Assembly (NCBI GenBank): GCA_027488375.1
Contig: JAIYBW010000004.1
Location: 682,001-746,000 of the forward strand
DNA: 64,000 nucleotides
Reading direction: 5' to 3'
From: Pseudomonadota bacterium
Lineage (GTDB): Bacteria > Bdellovibrionota > Bacteriovoracia > Bacteriovoracales > Bacteriovoracaceae
Shown here: in pieces, positions 19,443 through 28,420 of the stretch
Layout of the letters: every line of letters starts with the position of its first letter
Position numbering within the stretch: the first letter of the stretch is position 1
Notes under the pieces: model-generated
Database searches by the model: none
Told to the model about the DNA's origin: nothing
The model's input: the letters and a program-made list of their open reading frames with translations, nothing else
Position numbers and translations under genes: made by a program

Positions 19443-20186
19443 TTACGGCTTTAAAACTAATTGGTCATGCTTTTTTAAAAGCTGATCAATTTTTACTCTT
19501 GCTTCTGCGACAGGTATAGTTAAGTAATCAGAGAGGACACAAAAAACGACAGTACCTTTAGAAGTCTCCAGAAATCCACTTAGAGAAGCCGTTCTTTTTA
19601 GAGTTCCCGTTTTTGCAAAAAGCCTACCTTTGAGTGAAGATAATCGATTTTGAAGGGTCCCTCCTTGACCAGGTTGGGCCATAAGATTTTTGAAACGCTC
19701 GTAATCTTTGTCTTTTCTAATTAATTTCAAAAGCTCAATTTGAACCTGGCAGGTTGTTTTATTGGAGTAACTTAGACCAGAGCCATCGGCCGCTTGAAAA
19801 GTTTCATCGGAGATTTGAAGACCTTTTTCACGATAGAAGTCTTCCATCTCCAGAACTCCACCAAGACCTTGGGCCGTCTCATCGGCCATATGATTAACAC
19901 TCTTTTTCAACATCTCAGCAAGAAAGATGTCAGTCCTGAATGACTTCACCATGGCCCACCATGCAGTGAAGACTTTCATCGTAGAAGCTGGTTTTAAAAG
20001 TTTATCTGGTTCAACAGATGAGATATTTACACTTTCACCCTTATTATCCATGAGTTCAAAAACATAAGACCACATTTCTTGCTGAGTGTCGGCTTCAGAT
20101 ACATCGTATAAGAATTCAGTTGTATCTTCGTAAGCATAGGCATGAGAAAGACAGATAAAACTTAAGAACAAAATCATGATTTTCAT
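19443..20186 (-). CDS. Minimal PBP4-type (S13) D-Ala-D-Ala carboxypeptidase
   Basis: The exported protein (leader MKIMILFLSFICLSHAYA) is about 247 residues. All three penicillin-binding motifs are present in class C order: STMK (about 68-71), SVN (96-98) and KTG (192-194). The class C mark DGSGLS also appears. In PBP4 a long insertion (domains II and III) separates SxxK from SxN; here only some 24 residues do, so these domains are missing. It probably trims or cuts peptidoglycan peptides in the periplasm. An upstream TTG at 20192 is possible; I prefer the ATG at 20186. Confidence 0.85.
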   Translation of the reverse strand: MKIMILFLSFICLSHAYAYEDTTEFLYDVSEADTQQEMWSYVFELMDNKGESVNISSVEPDKLLKPASTMKVFTAWWAMVKSFRTDIFLAEMLKKSVNHMADETAQGLGGVLEMEDFYREKGLQISDETFQAADGSGLSYSNKTTCQVQIELLKLIRKDKDYERFKNLMAQPGQGGTLQNRLSSLKGRLFAKTGTLKRTASLSGFLETSKGTVVFCVLSDYLTIPVAEARVKIDQLLKKHDQLVLKP

Positions 20187-20238
20187 TCCCAAACATTACT
20201 ATGTCATGGGACCTGAATTCAAATGACAAAACCTGACA

Positions 20239-21309
20239 TTACTTTAGCTGAAGGAGATCTTTAATCGTTTTAAGAAAGGGCTGATCTTCAGATAAAAGGG
20301 ATTGAAGTTTAAGATTTTCAAAGAGTTTTACCGCCTCTGCTAAGGCGCCTGCCTTAATTAAAATCTCAAAGGCTTTAAGCATTATATTCCGTTTAGGGCC
20401 AGAGAACTCAATTCCTTTCTTAGCAAACTCTATACTCAGCTGCTTATCCCCACGGTCTAAATAAAAAGATGAAGCGACCACCATGCCTGCGGCCATGGGA
20501 ATTCGTGCCGTCTGATCATCAATTCTCATCTCTTTTAGAAGATGAAATTTTTTATTGTAAAGCACGACTCGTGTAATATCAGGGATAGATTCACTATAAA
20601 GAGGATGGTGCTTAATCCAAGTTTCTACAAATGAATCAAGCTCAGTATATTTTTTTGATTTAATACCATTTGAAACAAGATGAACAAGAGACTTGAGGTC
20701 TACTTTTTTTTCAGCAGACGAAAAGAACTGTTGATAAGCGCCCAGGTGGTCATTATCAAATTGATGAATGAGTCCTTGAGAATCATAGGACGGCTTGGAA
20801 TCCGGTTTTTTTATCAACTTCACAAATTCAACAGCTTTATCACGATTATTAAGTTTAAGAGCATCTTCAACAGCAAGGGCCGTTTTATCATCCTTCGTAA
20901 GTGCAGCTCTTCCTTTAAGGAGATCATTAAAGGATGTTGTAAATGAGCCAATAGTATAGGGTTTACTAATAACCAGGTCACCACCCTTCATCAAAAAATC
21001 TGTTCGATGAATGGTGCTCATATCGGTCGCCGTGAGGATAAAAATACGGTTAAAACTATCTGGGTTATTTTTTTGATGGAGTTTTAGTAATTCAAAAGTT
21101 TCCGCCATTGTATCGAGGTCTTCGTCGGTAAATACGATTTCGACTGGCCCGGCAGCAAGTCTGGCACTGGCCTGAGAATAATCTGAGGCGACTTCAATGT
21201 GATGATTATCAGCTCCCATATCCACAAGGATCTTCCTTAAACCTGATCGATGGGAAGGTTTAGAACCAATCAAAAGAATTGAGGCCGATGATAAAAAACT
21301 TTTTTTCAT
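20239..21309 (-). CDS. Receiver-domain protein with helical C-terminus
   Basis: Residues 10-135 form a receiver-like domain: ILLIGSKPSHRSGLRKIL, IVFTDEDLD with a candidate phospho-Asp, LTATD for the switch Thr and VISKPY for the conserved Lys. The N-terminal acidic pair that binds Mg2+ is replaced by Ser-Lys, so phosphorylation may be weak or absent. Residues 150-356 are alpha-helical with TPR-like features (about 250-350) and no DNA-binding motif. It may be a scaffold or regulator acting by protein contact. Confidence 0.8.
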   Translation of the reverse strand: MKKSFLSSASILLIGSKPSHRSGLRKILVDMGADNHHIEVASDYSQASARLAAGPVEIVFTDEDLDTMAETFELLKLHQKNNPDSFNRIFILTATDMSTIHRTDFLMKGGDLVISKPYTIGSFTTSFNDLLKGRAALTKDDKTALAVEDALKLNNRDKAVEFVKLIKKPDSKPSYDSQGLIHQFDNDHLGAYQQFFSSAEKKVDLKSLVHLVSNGIKSKKYTELDSFVETWIKHHPLYSESIPDITRVVLYNKKFHLLKEMRIDDQTARIPMAAGMVVASSFYLDRGDKQLSIEFAKKGIEFSGPKRNIMLKAFEILIKAGALAEAVKLFENLKLQSLLSEDQPFLKTIKDLLQLK

Positions 21310-21376
21310 GTTCGATAAACTTTCATAACTTATCGACCTTATGAAAGATAAAATAAAGTCCTTTTATAGGATTGGT

Positions 21377-21688
21377 TTAAGTGCAATTCTTCTTATAATG
21401 ACCATTGAGAGACTTGAGTTTATTTTCAAGTTCCATGACTTCCGATTCAAGAATTTCAATTTGAGAACGATGTTTGGGTCGTTTGAGAGGATTAATCACA
21501 TGACTCTCACCTTTGAGGGTCATAATTTTTTTCTTAGACATTTGATAATTTTTTTCAAGGTTCAGAATTTCAGCATCAAGCTTTTGGCAAGTTTGACTTT
21601 GAAGTTTCTTCTTTGAGCTTATTGATAGACTATTCCCTTGAGCATTTTCAGAGACTATTAGAAAAATTAAGAGTGGCTTCCACCCCAT
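21377..21688 (-). CDS. Small coiled-coil protein with possible signal peptide
   Basis: The 103-residue product begins MGWKPLLIFLIVSENAQG, a short possible leader. A Lys/Glu-rich coiled coil with heptad-like Leu/Ile spacing (40-60 and 75-95) follows, with two Cys. GAGGG 7 bp before the ATG supports it over the 91-residue frame on the other strand (21341-21616). Family unknown. Confidence 0.5.
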   Translation of the reverse strand: MGWKPLLIFLIVSENAQGNSLSISSKKKLQSQTCQKLDAEILNLEKNYQMSKKKIMTLKGESHVINPLKRPKHRSQIEILESEVMELENKLKSLNGHYKKNCT

Positions 21689-21813
21689 ACTGATCCCTCA
21701 CTTTTTTTAACCCTATTCTAAGGGTCAGACTCATAAAGACATTATTAGTTTTTTTGATGGCGAATAATTAAGGACTTAGTGAGCTCAATAAAGGCCCAGC
21801 TTTTACAAGATGG

Positions 21814-21847
21814 ATCATTTGCCTCAAATTTTAGGCTCTCAAATGAT
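21814..21847 (+). other. Hairpin in the leader of the DedA-like gene
   Basis: An inverted repeat (ATCATTTG ... CAAATGAT, 8-bp arms, 18-base loop) ends 14 bp before the ATG at 21862, next to the AAAGGA ribosome site. It could modulate translation. Nothing else is recognised in 21689-21861. Confidence 0.25.
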
Positions 21848-21861
21848 TCTTAAAGGAAAAG

Positions 21862-22464
21862 ATGGTCAACTTGCAGAAAACTTTTCATACTAAAGGGATG
21901 TCTACAAAGTTAAGCAAAAAAATTAAGGCCTTGATTAAGTCATCGCAAAAATTTGCAGATCGTTCATGGTATCCACCACTTATTGCTCTTTTGGCCGCTC
22001 TCGATAATCTCATCATCATTATTCCAAACGATGGGATCTTAGTGGCAAGTGCGATGCTGATTCCTAAACGATGGCACATTTTCTCTATTTTCATCACTAT
22101 CGGCTCTACTATAGGCGCAGTAATTCTAGGTTATCTCGTTCAACTCCATGGACTACCTTGGATCTTAGATTTTTATCCTGGCCTAAATGAAACTCAAATG
22201 TGGATCTTAACTCAAAACTTTTTTAATCAATATGGCCTGTTTGTTGTTTTTGCTATGGCCGCAAGTCCCCTGATGCAACACCCGGCCATCATCCTTGCTT
22301 CACTTACACATACGCCACTGACTAAACTTGCTCTCGTGATATTTTCAGGCCGACTGATTAAATATATTGTCATGGGCTATGTTGCCTCCCATTCTCCACA
22401 GTACCTTAAACGTTTTTGGGGAATGAAAGATGAGCTTGATGATGTTGGAGTCAAAATAGATTAG
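21862..22464 (+). CDS. DedA/VTT-like inner-membrane protein
   Basis: The 200-residue protein has a basic N-terminus and then hydrophobic segments at about 38-60, 72-95, 130-150 and 155-180. It shows features of the YqaA/DedA (SNARE-associated, VTT) fold, including a re-entrant-like stretch NLIIIIPNDGILVASAMLIP and a Gly/Ser-rich second segment. DedA relatives act in lipid-carrier flipping and membrane homeostasis; assignment to the family is tentative. AAAGGA precedes the ATG. It overlaps the convergent pirin gene by 4 bp. Confidence 0.6.
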   Translation: MVNLQKTFHTKGMSTKLSKKIKALIKSSQKFADRSWYPPLIALLAALDNLIIIIPNDGILVASAMLIPKRWHIFSIFITIGSTIGAVILGYLVQLHGLPWILDFYPGLNETQMWILTQNFFNQYGLFVVFAMAASPLMQHPAIILASLTHTPLTKLALVIFSGRLIKYIVMGYVASHSPQYLKRFWGMKDELDDVGVKID

Positions 22465-23579
22465 GAATTCCCTCTTTCTGGTTTTTCCACTCGCCCATCT
22501 GGGTATTTAGCAAAGCGCTCAATTTTTGAACCATGAATCATATCATGTCGAGACCAACTCCAACCACCAAATTGAGTGCGCTGATAATCTTGAATCGTTT
22601 GATAAATGTCTTCTCGTGAATTCATCACAAAAGGCCCATGCTGGACGATGGGTTCATTAATTGATTTCGAATCCAAGATTAAAAATTCTGAATAAGTAGA
22701 TTCTGATTCAACTACAAGTTCAACACTCGAATCAAAAAACACCGCCTCTTTACCTTGAATTTTCTCTTGATTGACTTTAACTCCATGGCCCTCAAAGAAA
22801 TAGAAGCTTCGATTGAGTTTTTCTTTAGAAGCAGGATAAATGAAACGCGCACCAGGTTTAAGTTTCACGAGCATAATCGTTACACCATGTTCTGGATTAT
22901 TGGCCCAACTCTTAGGTGGAGTTTGCCGAAAAGTTTGACCAGCATACTCTCCGCATATTAAAGAAATTTCAACTTGAGGATTAGGATTAATTTTTGGAAT
23001 CGTATTGGCCCAAAGCATTTTGAAATCGGGCCGAGTCATTTTATCTTGGCGAGGAAGATTGAGCCAAATCTGAAACAGTTCAACCGTATTACCTTGCTCT
23101 TGATGAAGCAGAGGAAACATCTCAGAGTGCTGAACACCTGAACCAGCAGTCATCCATTGAACATCACCTTCTCCATATCGTCCTGCGGCCCCCATGGAGT
23201 CAGCATGATCCACATAACCTTTACGAACAATAGTAATCGTTTCAAAGCCTCGATGAGGATGAACAGGGAAACCAGGGATCTCTCGACCGTGATAAATTCT
23301 AAAGCCATCTTTAACATCAAAATCTTGTCCCATATTTCTTCCGGCAAAGTGCTTTTGATCGAGACCAAAATTCTTATTACCAGATGGATAATGATCAAGA
23401 TGATGGACACAAAAAAGAAAAGGTTCTTGAACTGGCCATTGAAAATCGATGGACTCTTTACGAATAATCATAGGGTCTGCCTTATTTTGACTGAAAATAT
23501 TAAAAAAATCGAAAAGACTTTTTCCGTAAGCAGAGAAAGGAATAAAACCTAAACCAGTAAGGATGGAGCGTCTCTTCAT
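22461..23579 (-). CDS. Pirin-family protein with N-terminal export-like leader
   Basis: The 372-residue protein has the pirin bicupin pattern. The first cupin holds the metal ligands: FPVHPHRGFETITIVRKGYVDH, GAAGRYGEGDVQWMTAGSGVQHSEM. The second is at about 225-330. Pirins bind Fe(II); some are quercetinases. Unusually, it opens with MKRRSILTGLGFIPFSAYG, an Arg-Arg leader resembling a Tat signal, so it may be exported folded with its metal. The GAGGG before the ATG is only one base away, an unusually tight spacing. Confidence 0.88.
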   Translation of the reverse strand: MKRRSILTGLGFIPFSAYGKSLFDFFNIFSQNKADPMIIRKESIDFQWPVQEPFLFCVHHLDHYPSGNKNFGLDQKHFAGRNMGQDFDVKDGFRIYHGREIPGFPVHPHRGFETITIVRKGYVDHADSMGAAGRYGEGDVQWMTAGSGVQHSEMFPLLHQEQGNTVELFQIWLNLPRQDKMTRPDFKMLWANTIPKINPNPQVEISLICGEYAGQTFRQTPPKSWANNPEHGVTIMLVKLKPGARFIYPASKEKLNRSFYFFEGHGVKVNQEKIQGKEAVFFDSSVELVVESESTYSEFLILDSKSINEPIVQHGPFVMNSREDIYQTIQDYQRTQFGGWSWSRHDMIHGSKIERFAKYPDGRVEKPERGNS

Positions 23580-24028
23580 CCCTCAATTATAGATAAAAAG
23601 TCCAAGGAGATAAACCACCTTAATCACTCATTTGCTTTGGCCCCACTGAGGTGTCAGCTTGAAACCGGCCTTCCTAACAAACCCAAGCCAAGTCCTTGAT
23701 TTACAGTAAGCTCAAAACTGGCCTCTTTCCTGCTAGATAAGATTTAAGAGCAATCCACGAGGGAATGCTTGAGGCAAAAGCAGGGAGGCAGGTATGAACA
23801 AGGAAAATAACAATGGAACTCAATCTTTTTTTAATGGGACTACTTGCCCTCTTACCAGCAAGCCTAGGACTTCTGAAAATGCTTACGAAAATCAAGAAGC
23901 CTCATCAACTATAAAAAAGGAAAGTGAATTTTCTCAAGCCGACTCTCGACTGCTCCCCTATCACCTCTACTTTAGTTCCAAACTCTGACTTTTAATTAAA
24001 TATTCTTTCAAAGTAACAGGAGAAAATC
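23580..24028. other. Intergenic stretch with only short candidate ORFs
   Basis: No full-size gene is visible. The plus strand has two overlapping short frames, 23794-23988 (64 codons, hydrophilic, behind GGAGG) and 23813-23914 (33 codons, membrane-like). An AGGAG ribosome site for the EEP gene lies at 24018-24022. No terminator or repeat was recognised. Confidence 0.5.
23813..23914 (+). CDS. Candidate 33-residue membrane peptide
   Basis: The short frame encodes a hydrophobic segment (LFLMGLLALLPASLGLL) followed by a basic tail (KMLTKIKKPHQL). This is the layout of small single-pass membrane proteins or type I toxin-like peptides. AAGGA lies 8-9 bp before the ATG. It starts inside the hydrophilic 64-codon frame beginning at 23794 (behind a GGAGG), in another phase, so only one is likely real. 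No homologue is known to me. Confidence 0.35.
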   Translation: MELNLFLMGLLALLPASLGLLKMLTKIKKPHQL

Positions 24029-24880
24029 ATGGATAGATTTCTACTGCTCACCTTTGCTCTCTTGATTCAACTTTCAACCTCCACGGCAGAGGCCAGAAGG
24101 ATTCTGTTTGCCTCTCAATTTAGCCTTATTCCCATCTCAGAAGCCCATAAAAGCTTTGGTGAGGCTTCCATTTCAGAATTTAAATCTGACAGCATTAAAG
24201 TCCTCATTTGGAATATTAAAAAAGGTCAGGAAAAAGGTTTAGATAAAGATCTTCCTAAGCTTGGCTCAGATCGAGATCTTGTGATGCTTTCTGAAGGATA
24301 TGGAAAGCCAAGTGTGGTCAATATTTTTAAATCTTTCAAAGGATTTGTGTGGGATTTTGGAGTAAGCTTTCTTTATAAAAAAGATAATAACTACCCTACA
24401 GGAACTCTCATTGGATCAAAAGTCGAGGCGAGTGAAGTCAGAGTGACCCACTCTCCAGATTTTGAACCTATCATCATCACACCGAAAGCTTTCACGATAG
24501 GAAAATACCCGATCCAAGCCTCAAATAAGGAGTTACTCGTCATTTCTGTTCATGGAATTAATCTGGCCGATCACGGAGCCTTTGTCCGGCATATGAATCA
24601 GGCCTTTGAAGAAATTGACCGTCACGATGGCCCAGTGATTTTTGGAGGTGATTTTAATACCAGAACGAAGAAAAGGCTTCAGCATCTTTTTCAAGAAACA
24701 GTCAGGAGAGGTTTTCAATCGGTGGATTTCGTCAATGGGCACAAAAGATCAAAAGGGGTGACACCCTATTATTTAGATTGGACTTTTGTCAGAGGACTCA
24801 AGGTCAAAAATCCAAAAGTTGTCACAGTGAAGTCATCAGATCACATGCCCATGCTTTTAGAAGTGGGACTAGAGAAATAA
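24029..24880 (+). CDS. Exported endonuclease/exonuclease/phosphatase-family protein
   Basis: The 283-residue protein has a signal peptide ending near AEA (about residue 22). EEP-fold (DNase I-like) motifs follow: VLIWNIKKGQ (Asn of the first motif), LSEGYG (catalytic Glu), VISVHGIN, GGDFNTR (GDFN) and the terminal SSDHMPML (SDH with catalytic His). All core residues are present, so it should be an active Mg2+-dependent phosphodiesterase or phosphatase in the periplasm or outside, for example a nuclease for nutrient DNA. AGGAG precedes the ATG. Confidence 0.87.
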   Translation: MDRFLLLTFALLIQLSTSTAEARRILFASQFSLIPISEAHKSFGEASISEFKSDSIKVLIWNIKKGQEKGLDKDLPKLGSDRDLVMLSEGYGKPSVVNIFKSFKGFVWDFGVSFLYKKDNNYPTGTLIGSKVEASEVRVTHSPDFEPIIITPKAFTIGKYPIQASNKELLVISVHGINLADHGAFVRHMNQAFEEIDRHDGPVIFGGDFNTRTKKRLQHLFQETVRRGFQSVDFVNGHKRSKGVTPYYLDWTFVRGLKVKNPKVVTVKSSDHMPMLLEVGLEK

Positions 24881-24889
24881 AAGTGATTC

Positions 24890-25363
24890 TTAGGAATTTG
24901 CTTTCATCAATTCAACTAATTGATCAGCGCAAATTCCCCATCCTTCATGGAAACCCATTTCAAGATGTTTTTTTCGATCCTCATCATTTTTATGGCGAGC
25001 TATAGCAGTATAAAAAGTGGCCCCTTCTCTTTCTTCAAAACTAATGATGCAAGTGATTGCTAGACCAGCTCCAGATGTCGGTAAATCGGCCGGTTGAAAA
25101 CCAGGTAAAAGCACATCAGTCCAAACAATTTTTTTAAGGGGTACAATTTCAAGGAAGCAACCAAGATTTGGGTGCTTCTCTCCCTCCGGGGATTGCATGA
25201 TGGTTTTAAAAATTCCACCAGGGACTAAGTCGATTTCACACTCCACAACTTTCCATGGTTTTGGACAAAACCATTCACAAATAAGCTCTGGTGTAGTCCA
25301 GGCCTTCCAAGCTCGTTCAACCGGTATATCTAAAGTTCTTTCAATTTTAAGATCAAAATTCAT
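24890..25363 (-). CDS. AHSA1/SRPBCC-family protein
   Basis: The 157-residue protein has the Aha1 C-terminal-like START fold: LDIPVERAWKAWTTPELICEWFCPKPW, LVPGGIFKTIMQSPEG, and the long C-terminal helix EGWGICADQLVELMK. These bind small hydrophobic ligands; function unknown. It is the last gene of a minus-strand set with two DoxX-like genes upstream, a common arrangement for this family. Confidence 0.85.
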   Translation of the reverse strand: MNFDLKIERTLDIPVERAWKAWTTPELICEWFCPKPWKVVECEIDLVPGGIFKTIMQSPEGEKHPNLGCFLEIVPLKKIVWTDVLLPGFQPADLPTSGAGLAITCIISFEEREGATFYTAIARHKNDEDRKKHLEMGFHEGWGICADQLVELMKANS

Positions 25364-25387
25364 GTTTCAAACTCACTCAAAAAATAA

Positions 25388-25723
25388 TTAAAGAAATGAG
25401 TAAATTAAAAAACCATTTAAAAGGCAATAAATTAATGCTGGAGCAGATTGAAATGCGGAGTCACCATGCTTAAATCGAATAATCGAGCCAAAAAACATCA
25501 GAAGAAAAAGTCCTAGACTTGAAATAAGGCCAATGGGGGCAAATCCAAGACCGACTAATTGACCGACTCCCCCCAATAGTTCCAACCATCCCGTGAGTTT
25601 TCTAAATTTCTCAACCCCCCAGCGTTTAAATTCCATCTTTAAAAAAAGAGAATTTAAACAAAGAAGTCCGTAGATGATGAAGGAAATTCCATTGAAAATT
25701 TTAAGACCCGATAAAAAATCCAA
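25388..25723 (-). CDS. DoxX-like membrane protein
   Basis: The 111-residue protein has four hydrophobic segments and the DoxX-type sequence KRWGVEKFRKLTGWLELLGGVGQLVGL. The start is TTG, placed directly after the TAA of the preceding gene with no gap and no good ribosome site, so it is probably translated by coupling. It is a sister of the next gene (25724-26068); the two may pair in the membrane. Confidence 0.7.
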   Translation of the reverse strand: MDFLSGLKIFNGISFIIYGLLCLNSLFLKMEFKRWGVEKFRKLTGWLELLGGVGQLVGLGFAPIGLISSLGLFLLMFFGSIIRFKHGDSAFQSAPALIYCLLNGFLIYSFL

Positions 25724-26068
25724 TTAAATCTGGCCAAGGTGGCCATTAATCACCACCAAGCACAAGAGAAGAAGAGCAAGGGATGGGAGGTATTTTTTAA
25801 GGGGATTACGGACTCTAAAGTGAGTGAACTGAGCAGCGACCATAAGAAGGGCCATGATAATACTAGGGATGAGCACAAGCTTAGGATTCCAGACTCCAAT
25901 TAGGATAAGACAGGCCAGAGATATTTTTAAGGCGCCTATGAAATTCCGGAAGAGATTAGAAAAACCATACTGTTGAAATTCCAAGACGATATTATCAAAT
26001 CTAAAAACCCAAACGATCCAAATGGATAAGAAGATGATGATTTGGGACAAGATAAGTATTTGAGACAT
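25724..26068 (-). CDS. DoxX-like membrane protein
   Basis: The 114-residue, four-helix protein has the pattern EFQQYGFSNLFRNFIGALKISLACLILIG, parallel to the corresponding region of the neighbouring DoxX-like protein. AGGAG lies 7 bp before the ATG, making this the first gene of the three-gene set with 25388 and the AHSA1 protein. Confidence 0.7.
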   Translation of the reverse strand: MSQILILSQIIIFLSIWIVWVFRFDNIVLEFQQYGFSNLFRNFIGALKISLACLILIGVWNPKLVLIPSIIMALLMVAAQFTHFRVRNPLKKYLPSLALLLLCLVVINGHLGQI

Positions 26069-26225
26069 AGAGACTCCTGTGATTACTAATTCATGTTGGA
26101 ATTATATCTAATGATAATAATAGATTAAATCATAGATACAAAGTCGTCTATGAACTTTGATAAAACTTACAGGGGTTACCTAGCGGGACTTTTATTTATA
26201 AATCTAGGGTGTTAAGACTCCCCCC

Positions 26226-28409
26226 ATGCAAATTAAAGTACGATATCTAGATAATCTCAAAGTAGAAGCTCGTTTTGATGATTTTACTATCATCGCAGAC
26301 CAACCAGTGCGCTATAAAGGCGATGGACTGGCCCCTGGGCCTTTTGACTATTTTCTTGCATCATCAGCGATGTGTGCGGCCTACTTTGTGAAGGTTTATT
26401 GTCTTGCTCGCAACATTTCGACGGAAGATATTGAAATCATCCAAGATAATATTGTTGATCCAGAAAATCGCTACAATCAGACGTTTCAGATCCATGCTCA
26501 TCTTCCGGAAAGCCTAAGTGAAAAAGACCGCGAAGGAATTCTTGCGGCCATCGAAAGATGTACGGTCAAAAAAGTCATTCAACATAATCCTAAGTTCGAA
26601 ATCGTGGCCAAAACGGTTTTGGGTAAAGATACAGAACTCAATTATAATTTTAATCCAGAAGAAAAAACTTTTATCCGTGGTAAGGATTTACCGCTAGAAA
26701 GCACCATCGCGAAGATGACTAAAATCATCTCGGATCTAGGAATAAAATTAGAAATTACGTCTTGGAGAAATCTTGTCCCTCACGTCTGGTCTGTCCATCT
26801 TCGAGATGCAGACTGCCCGATGAATTTTACCAACGGCAAGGGATCGACTAAAGATGCCGCTCTCTGTTCGGCCCTAGGTGAGTTTATCGAAAGAGTGAGC
26901 TCTAATTATTTTTATAGTGATTTTTACTTGGGCCCAGAAATATCTGAAAGCGAATTTGTTCATTACCCTCAGGAAAAATGGTTTAAACCAGGGAAAGGAA
27001 AGTCTCTCCCCGATGGTTTAATGGATGACTACACCAAGCAGGTCTATCATCTCGATGGCCAGTTAAAATCAACTCACCTTTTCGATACCAATTCAGGCCA
27101 TGTGAGCCGAGGCATCTGTGCTCTTCCTTTTGTCAGACAATCGGATCAAGAGGTTGTGTACATACCTGTGAACCTCATTGGAAACCTCTTTGTCAGTAAC
27201 GGCATGAGTGCAGGGAATAGTCTTTTTGAGGCAAGAGTTCAGTGCCTTTCAGAAATTTTTGAACGGGCCGTAAAAAATAAAATCATCAGTGAAGAAATCG
27301 CACTACCCGATGTTCCAAGAAGTGTGCTTGAAAAATATCCAACGATCTTAGAGGGTATTGAGAAACTAGAAAAAGAAGGCTTCCCGATCTTTATCAAGGA
27401 TGCTTCCCTGGGTGGACGCTACCCAGTTATGTGTGTGACTCTCATGAACCCTAAAACAGGCGGGGCCTATGCCTCATTTGGTGCCCACCCTATTTTTGAA
27501 GTGGCCCTCGAGCGAAGTTTAACGGAACTTCTGCAAGGTCGAAGCTTTGAGGGTCTCAATGATATGCCGGCCCCAACTTTCAATGAACTTGCCGTTCAGG
27601 ATCACAATAATATTATTGATCACTTTATTGATTCAACTGGTGTCATTTCCTGGAAGTTTTTCTCAAAAAAATCAGAATTTAATTTTGTAGAATGGGATTT
27701 CTCTGGCAGTACAGAAGAAGAATTTAATTACCTCATGAGCATCTTCAAACATCTTGAGAAAGAAGTTTATATTGCTGATTATGAAGAGCTGGGGGCAAAA
27801 GCTTGTCGGATTTTAGTCCCTGGATATTCTGAAATTTATCTTCCAGAAGAAATTATCTGGAACAATAATAACGAAGCTCTTCTTTATAGAGAGGATGTCC
27901 TGAACCTTCATCGCCTAAATAATGATGAGCTTGTAAAACTCCTTGAAAAGCTTGATCAATGTGAACATGATGATTTCTACCAATTGTCTGAACTCATCGG
28001 TGTCACTTTTGAAGAAAGCTCCGTTTGGGGTCAGCTTGTTTTGGCCGAACTAAAACTTCTTATCCATCTTGCCCTTAAAAATACTGAAGAAGCAAAAATG
28101 ATGGTGGAAGTCTTGAGAAGCTTTAACAACAATTCTCTTGAAAGAAGAAAATTGTACCGGGCCCTAGAAACAGTCCTTGATATTGAATTAAACCCAGATC
28201 TCGATATGAATGATTTTATTCCTGCTCTCAAAAAGATGAATGGGGATGAGCTCGTTAACCAAGCGATTCAAATGGTGGCGGGGGAACTTCGTTTTCATGG
28301 TTTAACTGAAACGGATAGTGCTCTTAAGGGTCTTGATAAGCACCAGCGCCTCATTGAAAGCTATAAAAAACTTCACGCGGCCCGAAAAAATTTTAGCAAG
28401 AAGAAATAA
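26226..28409 (+). CDS. OsmC-YcaO fusion protein
   Basis: The 727-residue protein joins an OsmC-like domain (1-135: RYKGDGLAPGPFDYFLASSAMCAAYFVKVYC, with the second Cys in ERCTVKKVI) to a full non-azoline YcaO ATPase domain (about 150-580: ALCSALGEFIERVS, FEARVQCLSEIFERAVK, EVALERSLTELLQGR). A helical C-terminal tail (580-727) follows. YcaO enzymes activate amide oxygens with ATP; E. coli YcaO is linked to RimO-dependent methylthiolation of ribosomal protein S12. OsmC domains reduce peroxides. The fusion is known in other proteobacteria. Unusually, the ATG follows a run of six C and has no Shine-Dalgarno sequence. Confidence 0.93.
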   Translation: MQIKVRYLDNLKVEARFDDFTIIADQPVRYKGDGLAPGPFDYFLASSAMCAAYFVKVYCLARNISTEDIEIIQDNIVDPENRYNQTFQIHAHLPESLSEKDREGILAAIERCTVKKVIQHNPKFEIVAKTVLGKDTELNYNFNPEEKTFIRGKDLPLESTIAKMTKIISDLGIKLEITSWRNLVPHVWSVHLRDADCPMNFTNGKGSTKDAALCSALGEFIERVSSNYFYSDFYLGPEISESEFVHYPQEKWFKPGKGKSLPDGLMDDYTKQVYHLDGQLKSTHLFDTNSGHVSRGICALPFVRQSDQEVVYIPVNLIGNLFVSNGMSAGNSLFEARVQCLSEIFERAVKNKIISEEIALPDVPRSVLEKYPTILEGIEKLEKEGFPIFIKDASLGGRYPVMCVTLMNPKTGGAYASFGAHPIFEVALERSLTELLQGRSFEGLNDMPAPTFNELAVQDHNNIIDHFIDSTGVISWKFFSKKSEFNFVEWDFSGSTEEEFNYLMSIFKHLEKEVYIADYEELGAKACRILVPGYSEIYLPEEIIWNNNNEALLYREDVLNLHRLNNDELVKLLEKLDQCEHDDFYQLSELIGVTFEESSVWGQLVLAELKLLIHLALKNTEEAKMMVEVLRSFNNNSLERRKLYRALETVLDIELNPDLDMNDFIPALKKMNGDELVNQAIQMVAGELRFHGLTETDSALKGLDKHQRLIESYKKLHAARKNFSKKK

Positions 28410-28420
28410 AATAATTTCTC

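Noticed and set aside
23701..23895. Minus-strand 64-codon ORF
   Set aside because: No ribosome site, and the plus strand in the same place has better candidates.
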